From positions 1-5,214 of the forward strand of contig JAGVKI010000190.1 in assembly GCA_020050695.1 (NCBI GenBank): 5,214 nucleotides of DNA, given 5' to 3'. Below are positions 1-3,704 of the stretch, piece by piece; the first letter of the stretch is position 1, and each line of letters starts with the position of its first letter. A program made the position numbers and the translations under genes. The stretch comes from Alphaproteobacteria bacterium. Its GTDB lineage: Bacteria; Pseudomonadota; Alphaproteobacteria; Rickettsiales; SXRF01. The notes under the pieces are model-generated. The model had not been told where the DNA came from. It worked only from the letters and a program-made list of their open reading frames with translations, and did not search any database.

Positions 1-25
1 AGCACAGGCGTAAATTATAGAACTG

Positions 26-49
26 GCGCTCACCTTTAAAAGGCAGCGC
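26..49 (-). terminator. Possible hairpin terminator behind the small lipoprotein gene
   Basis: Read on the minus strand, a hairpin can form seven bases after the stop codon of the lipoprotein gene. The outer arms GCGCT and AGCGC enclose a second self-complementary block, CCTTTTAAAGG, with a one- and two-base internal loop between them. No clean run of T follows (the next bases are CCAGTTCTATAATT), so a rho-independent terminator is only a possibility. It could equally be a structured mRNA 3' end or chance. Confidence 0.3.
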
Positions 50-55
50 TCCGGC

Positions 56-187
56 TTAGTCATCCAAACCAATCGGCGGCACGCCACCTAAATCCGTACT
101 GCTGTATGCAGCATGAAAATCATTGTTACCGCAGGCGGAAACAACAGACAAAACCATTAGCATGGCGATAACTCGCACATTACGCAT
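56..187 (-). CDS. Small predicted lipoprotein, 43 aa
   Basis: This gene encodes a very short secreted lipoprotein of unknown role. Residues 1-5 (MRNVR) are positively charged, residues 6-18 form a hydrophobic signal segment, and VSAC at 16-19 is a lipobox, so signal peptidase II should cut before Cys19 and leave a lipidated mature peptide of only 25 residues. That peptide is GNND-rich at its start and ends in PPIGLDD. The reading frame runs upstream to an ATG at 271, but I chose the ATG at 187 because GGAG sits seven bases before it and because this start puts the charged region and signal segment at the N terminus. The ATG at 193 overlaps the ribosome binding site too closely. Size and layout recall entericidin-like or other tiny envelope lipoproteins, but I recognise no specific family. 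Asp follows no lipobox Cys here (residue 20 is Gly), so nothing argues for inner-membrane retention. It appears to be a single-gene unit. Confidence 0.6.
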   Translation of the reverse strand: MRNVRVIAMLMVLSVVSACGNNDFHAAYSSTDLGGVPPIGLDD

Positions 188-205
188 ATTCATTCTCCAT
201 AAGGA

Positions 206-235
206 TATTTTGAAATAATCTATTTTGAAATAATC
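206..235. repeat. 15-bp direct tandem duplication
   Basis: TATTTTGAAATAATC occurs twice, head to tail and without mismatch (206-220 and 221-235). It lies 19 bases before the chosen start of the small lipoprotein gene, so it would sit in that gene's promoter or 5' leader. If the longer reading frame from 271 were translated, the copies would encode DYFKI twice. A perfect tandem copy points to a recent slippage event. Copy number could alter promoter spacing. Confidence 0.9.
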
Positions 236-266
236 GGGCAGGTGCTCTTTTATGCCGCTAGGAACA

Positions 267-284
267 GGCATGCCGGTGCACCGG
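267..284. promoter_or_regulatory. Two overlapping perfect palindromes, possible operator
   Basis: GGCATGCC (267-274) and CCGGTGCACCGG (273-284) are both perfect palindromes and share two bases. They lie in a non-coding stretch about 80 bp upstream of the small lipoprotein start. A 12-bp perfect palindrome in a spacer fits a dimeric regulator site. No T run follows on either strand, so a terminator is unlikely. A related sequence lies upstream of the 328-aa gene at 2315-2327. Confidence 0.35.
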
Positions 285-300
285 AAGTAGTCTTAAGGAT

Positions 301-341
301 AGGCCGCCAACAGGTAATTTTTTGTTAAAATTCAGCGGCCT
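301..341. repeat. Inverted repeat with 7-bp GC-rich arms and a 27-base loop
   Basis: AGGCCGC (301-307) pairs perfectly with GCGGCCT (335-341). The loop is AT-rich, contains a run of six T, and offers a further AACA/TGTT pairing. It lies downstream of the possible 50-aa minus-strand gene, so it could shape that transcript's 3' end, but there is no U tract after the second arm in either direction. Confidence 0.4.
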
Positions 342-397
342 TTGGGGCAAATTGCATCAAAATACAATTTTCGGCCATCGCTAATTTCTATTGTTTA

Positions 398-550
398 TCA
401 ATCGCCTGAAAATGTTATCCACAGCGCTTCCCGCTGGCGTTGGGGCAGCCCTGCAAAAACGGCATACGTCCAGGCCAATAAAAAATCGATATGGCATTTA
501 TATTCGGTGCCCAAGAATCGCTGAGCAAAAAAATCCTTCGCCTCTTCCAT
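398..550 (-). CDS. Possible small protein, 50 aa, unknown function
   Basis: An open frame of 50 codons starts at ATG 550 and ends at TGA 398-400. The product starts MEEAKDFFAQRFLG, has a hydrophobic, aromatic middle (about residues 21-34, HIDFLLAWTYAVFAG) and ends LPQRQREALWITFSGD. Composition is protein-like, with a charged N-terminal helix, few low-complexity runs and several GC-ending codons in an AT-rich area. This is why I prefer it to the overlapping plus-strand frames. The LPxRQREAL stretch superficially resembles the start of sigma-70 region 4, but the protein is far too short to be a sigma factor and the likeness may be chance or a remnant. The ribosome binding site is weak: GAG stands about nine bases before the ATG. 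A GTG at 571 in the same frame would add seven residues. It may be a real small protein, a gene fragment or a chance frame. Confidence 0.4.
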   Translation of the reverse strand: MEEAKDFFAQRFLGTEYKCHIDFLLAWTYAVFAGLPQRQREALWITFSGD

Positions 551-791
551 TTTATTTTTCTCACTCGTCACCGCAATTTCATCTCACATGCATTATTACG
601 ATGACGTGCAATTTGGCTGGTGAGCAAAATAATTATTCCGTATACGTAACATTTTTTTCGTATCATGTTTTGTGTTTGAATGTTTTTTATGCAAAGCCGC
701 ATGATGAATTTTTCTTTTCTTTCAGAAAAAAGATTGTAATGATGCGTTAGTCAGATTTGTGGCTAACCTATTTGGAAAATGCATCGCCTAT

Positions 792-1223
792 ATGAGCAAC
801 CAAGTTCTCACCATCATCAAGCCAGGCTTTACCACTACTATTTCAAGGCCGGAATTTATGGCCAGCATCCCAAGCCAGTTATCTTTTGGCTCGGATGATC
901 TCAAGGTAATGCTTGATCCAAGCCAGGAACTGGTAAGCAACCGCGATGCTGCATTTGTAGTGCGTGTCAGCGGCGATGGCATGGTGAACTCAGGTATCCA
1001 TGATGGCGACCAGTTGATCGTCGACCGTGCGGCAGAAGCGCAGAACACTAATATCGTTGTGGCGGTGATTGGCGGTGAGTTTACCGTGCGCCGCGTTCGC
1101 AAGGAAAGCGGCCGCACCTGGCTGCTGCCTGAAAATGACAAATACCCTCAGCTGGAAGTAACCCGCAGTTCAGATGCAGAAATCTGGGGCGTGGTGACCA
1201 GCGTCATCCACCCGGTGCTTTAA
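792..1223 (+). CDS. UmuD-like S24-family protein with both catalytic residues replaced, 143 aa
   Basis: This protein resembles UmuD, the accessory subunit of translesion DNA polymerase V, along its whole length, and its 143 residues match the usual ~139. Shared signatures are IIKPGF near the start, VSGDGMVNSGIHDGDQLIVDR (60-79, in the place of UmuD SGDSM...GDLLIVD), GEFTVRR (95-101) and a C-terminal WGVVTSVIH. Family members cut themselves with a Ser-Lys dyad, S60 and K97 in E. coli UmuD. Here the Ser position is Gly63 (codon GGC, 978-980) and the Lys position is Arg100 (CGC, 1089-1091). The 37-residue spacing is the same as in UmuD, so the assignment of positions is firm. The region matching the UmuD Cys24-Gly25 cleavage site has no Cys-Gly or Ala-Gly. 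Self-cleavage is therefore not expected. The ATG at 792 fits the family N terminus better than the GTG at 759. No DNA-binding domain and no adjacent umuC are present. A role as an uncleaved regulator or partner is inference. Confidence 0.85.
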   Translation: MSNQVLTIIKPGFTTTISRPEFMASIPSQLSFGSDDLKVMLDPSQELVSNRDAAFVVRVSGDGMVNSGIHDGDQLIVDRAAEAQNTNIVVAVIGGEFTVRRVRKESGRTWLLPENDKYPQLEVTRSSDAEIWGVVTSVIHPVL

Positions 1224-1250
1224 ACCTTATTCTTCTTTGGATGTGCAGAA

Positions 1251-2237
1251 TTAGTAGCGTGCAGCAACTTCTACGCCTGCCTGTTTGTCTTTTTCAGCGT
1301 AAATCGCATCGCAGACTTCACCTACCAGAAAGCCCATCACCGTATCAGAAATGGTTTTAGGGCTATGCTGTGCAAGCACGGCTTTGACATGGCCCACCAG
1401 TTCATCGCCTTCCTTGCCGCGATTACTGCCCTCGGCTTTGGCCCAGCAGGCTTCACCAGCGCATAACACTCCCTTGGTGATCTTATCAACGGCGTCTGCC
1501 TTGTAGTCACCGCCTATCAGGCCATCAGGAATTCTGGCATTAATGGCTTTTCTGTACCCTGTTTCCGCTGTAGCGGCACGCAGTTCTACAGGCCTGCCCT
1601 CGTGTTTTACGCCCGCATGGGTTACAGGCCTTACACGTTCCAGGGGTTTGCGCAAAGCCTCGTCCAGCGGCTGGCTATATAAATCAACGCCTTTATAGAT
1701 ATGGTCGATACGGTCTTCAAAGGCCTGGACAGTGCGCACATTTTTCATCTGCTCTTCCAGCTTGTGAAGTACGTCACCTGCCTCGCGCAATATAGCCTCG
1801 GCATTGAACATACGGCCATCATAATAGCCACGCTCAGCACGGATCACCACGCCGCTGCCGCCTGGTTTATAGGAAATGAATTCATCCACCGCCAGCTTCA
1901 CACGGTGCTGCGCCGCATCTGGTATCTGCGGCCCACCCGGTTTTTGCTTTTCCTGAAGCACCGTCATGCCGCGTTCGCGCAAAGCCACTTTGATAATCTG
2001 GATTATTTTGTCAGCGGCGGACGGCTCTTTGCCAATCTCTGTTTCCACCGGCTCCATGAGGGACGAGCGCGAGGAATCTACTTTTACGTTAATCGCGCTT
2101 TCATTATACAGATCACCCACCTGACTGATGGTAATCGTCATCTGGTCACCTAATTTGAACGCTTCGCCTTTTGGATGCTTACCCTGATCATCCGGCCCAT
2201 CGCCTGGCGACGATTTGCGGTCCCTGTGAAGTCCCAT
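1251..2237 (-). CDS. Uncharacterised hydrophilic protein, 328 aa
   Basis: I do not recognise this protein. It has no signal peptide and no membrane segment and is strongly charged, so it is probably cytosolic, or secreted without a classical signal. Residues 1-25 are polar and Gly/Pro/Asp/Lys-rich (RDRKSSPGDGPDDQGKHPKG), likely disordered. Residues 30-56 look like a short beta region (DQMTITISQVGDLYNES). Residues 73-93 and 143-182 look helical, the latter with coiled-coil-like spacing (EAILREAGDVLHKLEEQMKN at 147-166). The C-terminal third holds three Cys residues (259, 264, 309), with CAGEAC at 259-264. The start is well supported: AGGGAGA at 2244-2250 stands at good distance before ATG 2237, and a promoter is visible at 2286-2314. 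Its 3' end faces the UmuD-like gene across 27 bases. A host-directed effector or a scaffold are possible ideas without direct evidence. Confidence 0.75.
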   Translation of the reverse strand: MGLHRDRKSSPGDGPDDQGKHPKGEAFKLGDQMTITISQVGDLYNESAINVKVDSSRSSLMEPVETEIGKEPSAADKIIQIIKVALRERGMTVLQEKQKPGGPQIPDAAQHRVKLAVDEFISYKPGGSGVVIRAERGYYDGRMFNAEAILREAGDVLHKLEEQMKNVRTVQAFEDRIDHIYKGVDLYSQPLDEALRKPLERVRPVTHAGVKHEGRPVELRAATAETGYRKAINARIPDGLIGGDYKADAVDKITKGVLCAGEACWAKAEGSNRGKEGDELVGHVKAVLAQHSPKTISDTVMGFLVGEVCDAIYAEKDKQAGVEVAARY

Positions 2238-2285
2238 GCTTTATCTCCCTGTGCGAAATCTTTTTTTCTTTTTATTATTACGTTA

Positions 2286-2314
2286 GGTATAGCATAAATA
2301 GGCAGGCTTGTCAT
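2286..2314 (-). promoter_or_regulatory. Likely sigma-70 promoter with extended -10 for the 328-aa gene
   Basis: On the minus strand ATGACA (2309-2314) matches TTGACA at five of six bases. It is followed after exactly 17 bases by TATACC (2286-2291), preceded by TGC, which makes an extended -10 element. Transcription would start near 2279, giving a leader of about 42 bases that contains the strong ribosome binding site of the 328-aa gene. The assignment is by pattern only. Confidence 0.5.
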
Positions 2315-2330
2315 GGCATGCCGCACCATG
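2312..2330. promoter_or_regulatory. Inverted repeat overlapping the -35 box, possible operator
   Basis: CATGG (2312-2316) and CCATG (2326-2330) form an inverted repeat with a 9-base spacer, and the perfect palindrome GGCATGCC lies inside at 2315-2322. The element overlaps the proposed -35 box of the minus-strand promoter, a usual position for a repressor or activator site. It shares GGCATGCC and a neighbouring CACC with the palindromes at 267-284. Confidence 0.3.
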
Positions 2331-2396
2331 CAAATTATACATACTTATCAAAAAGATACACAGAAACGACACTAACGGCGACCAGCCATAAACCAA

Positions 2397-2424
2397 TTAT
2401 TCATGCATTTCTGGCATGTATAAT
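2397..2424 (+). promoter_or_regulatory. Possible promoter of the 407-aa gene
   Basis: A perfect TATAAT stands at 2419-2424. The hexamer at -35 spacing (TTATTC, 2397-2402, 16 bases away) is poor, so the site rests on the -10 box alone. It would give a start near 2431 and a leader of about 50 bases before GTG 2481. It shares the 243-bp divergent spacer with the minus-strand promoter at 2286-2314. Confidence 0.35.
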
Positions 2425-2480
2425 CAGTAGCTTAACTATGAACGGATAATGTTATCAGCAACGCATACGATGTTTTATAC

Positions 2481-3704
2481 GTGCAGCCAAAGCTGCATAA
2501 AAAACTCCCCCGCGCACAAGAGGCGCTGGCGCAGGCGATTGTTGCCTCGGGCCGCATGCGCCTTGATGCCGGGCTGGAATGCAATTTTGTACGCATCCTG
2601 CTACCTGGCGTACTCGTCAACCAGACCATTACCCACCGTGAGTTAAGCGACGCCAAATTGCTGGCGCGCTTTTGCGACAGGCTGCGCAAATTGCTGGCCA
2701 CGCGTAATGAAGAAAAAGATATAGAAGGCGTGATCGCGCAGTATCTCGAGCGCGCAAAGAACGAACTGCAAAAACGCCAGCATATCCCGGCTGACGCCGA
2801 ACTGATGATGGCGCGGGCGCTGGTGCTCTGCAATGATTTAGCCGTTATTCAACTACTGCATCTGGAAGAAGGCGAAATCTATATCTCCTATGGCCACAGC
2901 GTGGGCGATGTGATGGATGTGGTCGACTGGCAGAAATACGGCAGCAACAGCGGTATGCAGGCAGCAAGCATGCTGCAAAACGCTGTGTATGTGTCCTGCG
3001 GCGGGCATCCCTTCCTGGAAGAAGGTGAACGCAACCACAGGGGCGACGGCTTTCCAGCGTTATCGCGCTTCATGGTTATCGCCGCGCAGGAAACCGGCCA
3101 CCATGCCGATATGCTGCGCAATGCAGCAGGCCAATGGGTAGGCCGCCACTCCGCCATAGAATGGTCACGGGCACCCAGCGACGAAGCCGCCACCGCACGC
3201 AGGCGCGATATTGCCTGCTGCGAAGACCTCTATAATGAGGCCCAGCGCTGCGGACTGAACCTGCTGGTGGAATGGGAACGCCATCTTAAATTTTACACCG
3301 ACCAGAAGGTCGGCGGTATGCGCCGTATCCTGGCGTGGCTCAAAGCCCGTATTGGCTGGCTGGTGATGCGCTTTATCATATCACAGCGCGGCCTGAAAAG
3401 CTTCACCACCCTGCCCGCTTCGCCCTACCCGGCAACGCAGTTGCGTAAATTCTTTCATGACATGCATTTCAACCTGTCGCCGCAAGCCGATGTATATCAA
3501 CGCCCTGATCCACTGGAAGAAGAAGCCGTCACCTGCATCGAAGCGGTTGCACGCGTGCCGCAGCAGGTGGTCAAATGGGGGCACCGCGCCGTCTATGCCT
3601 GTACCCCTAGCCTATACGGGTTTTACTACCGCACCATTGTGCCTGCCTGCAAACAGGCTGTAGCACGCCTTGCACCACCAGCCAGCGGCAATCCGAAGCG
3701 CTAG
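2481..3704 (+). CDS. Uncharacterised protein with QETGHH motif, 407 aa
   Basis: The function is unknown. The protein has no signal peptide and no clear membrane span; residues 283-300 are hydrophobic but interrupted by Lys and Arg. Residues 5-100 are charged and mostly helical. The most conserved-looking part is central: EEGEIYISYGHSVGDVMDVV (129-148), then CGGHPFLEEGERNHRGDGFP (173-192), then MVIAAQETGHHADMLRNAAG (198-217). QETGHH at 203-208 resembles an HExxH zinc-protease motif with the first His changed to Gln. Many His, Glu and Asp residues nearby could still bind a metal. The tail (about 310-400) is rich in aromatic and Pro residues. It faintly recalls a Rickettsiales family of uncharacterised ~400-aa proteins (perhaps DUF2748), a memory I cannot test. 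The start is uncertain: GTG 2481 is the first start codon after the in-frame stop at 2439-2441, but no ribosome binding site precedes it; ATG 2556 is the next choice. Its stop overlaps that of the next gene. Confidence 0.7.
   Translation: MQPKLHKKLPRAQEALAQAIVASGRMRLDAGLECNFVRILLPGVLVNQTITHRELSDAKLLARFCDRLRKLLATRNEEKDIEGVIAQYLERAKNELQKRQHIPADAELMMARALVLCNDLAVIQLLHLEEGEIYISYGHSVGDVMDVVDWQKYGSNSGMQAASMLQNAVYVSCGGHPFLEEGERNHRGDGFPALSRFMVIAAQETGHHADMLRNAAGQWVGRHSAIEWSRAPSDEAATARRRDIACCEDLYNEAQRCGLNLLVEWERHLKFYTDQKVGGMRRILAWLKARIGWLVMRFIISQRGLKSFTTLPASPYPATQLRKFFHDMHFNLSPQADVYQRPDPLEEEAVTCIEAVARVPQQVVKWGHRAVYACTPSLYGFYYRTIVPACKQAVARLAPPASGNPKR

Larger units (their letters stand above)
188..791. 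other. 604-bp AT-rich region without a long credible gene
   Basis: Between the lipoprotein and the UmuD-like gene I find no long protein that looks real. Contents that can be supported are a 15-bp tandem repeat (206-235), overlapping palindromes (267-284), a long-loop inverted repeat (301-341) and a possible 50-aa minus-strand gene (398-550). The part from about 580 to 760 is especially AT-rich and is the likely promoter region of the UmuD-like gene. A TGTAAT hexamer at 735-740 could be its -10 box, but no good -35 box stands 17 bases before it. The 8-bp palindrome CGTATACG lies at 639-646, and a 6-bp hairpin TTTTCT-TTC-AGAAAA at 715-729. I see no LexA box of the GTTC-N7-GTTC or CTGT-N8-ACAG type upstream of the UmuD-like gene. 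Confidence 0.6.

Noticed and set aside
188..271. N-terminal extension of the lipoprotein to ATG 271
   Set aside because: It would bury the signal segment and lipobox 28 residues in, and the clear GGAG site is placed for ATG 187.
415..423. Perfect DnaA box TTATCCACA, possible origin
   Set aside because: Only one copy, with no further boxes close by and no origin-type genes or AT-rich 13-mers in order. It also falls inside the possible 50-aa coding frame (ALWIT), which can explain it.
342..524. 60-aa plus-strand frame
   Set aside because: No start signal and no family likeness; it lies opposite the possible 50-aa minus-strand gene.
391..750. 119-aa plus-strand frame starting with TTG
   Set aside because: AT-driven Phe/His/Lys-rich translation with no recognisable motif and no ribosome binding site. 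It runs into the promoter region of the UmuD-like gene and overlaps the more protein-like minus-strand frame.
759..791. GTG start 11 codons upstream for the UmuD-like gene
   Set aside because: ATG 792 places the IIKPGF segment where UmuD has its N-terminal FIKP and gives the family length; the extra 11 residues match nothing in the family and the GTG has no ribosome binding site.
788..1141. 117-aa minus-strand frame opposite the UmuD-like gene
   Set aside because: Shadow of a gene identified by conserved motifs; Ser/Thr/Arg-rich translation typical of an antisense frame.
1224..1250. Shared terminator between the UmuD-like and 328-aa genes
   Set aside because: The 27-base gap has no inverted repeat able to form a stem.
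1701..2153. 150-aa plus-strand frame opposite the 328-aa gene
   Set aside because: His/Phe/Leu-rich antisense translation; the minus-strand gene has the promoter and ribosome binding site.
2449..2646. 65-aa frame from ATG 2449, overlapping the start of the 407-aa gene
   Set aside because: Out of frame with the long gene, with a Cys/Arg-rich translation. Considered as a frameshifted N terminus, but it shows no continuity with the long protein.
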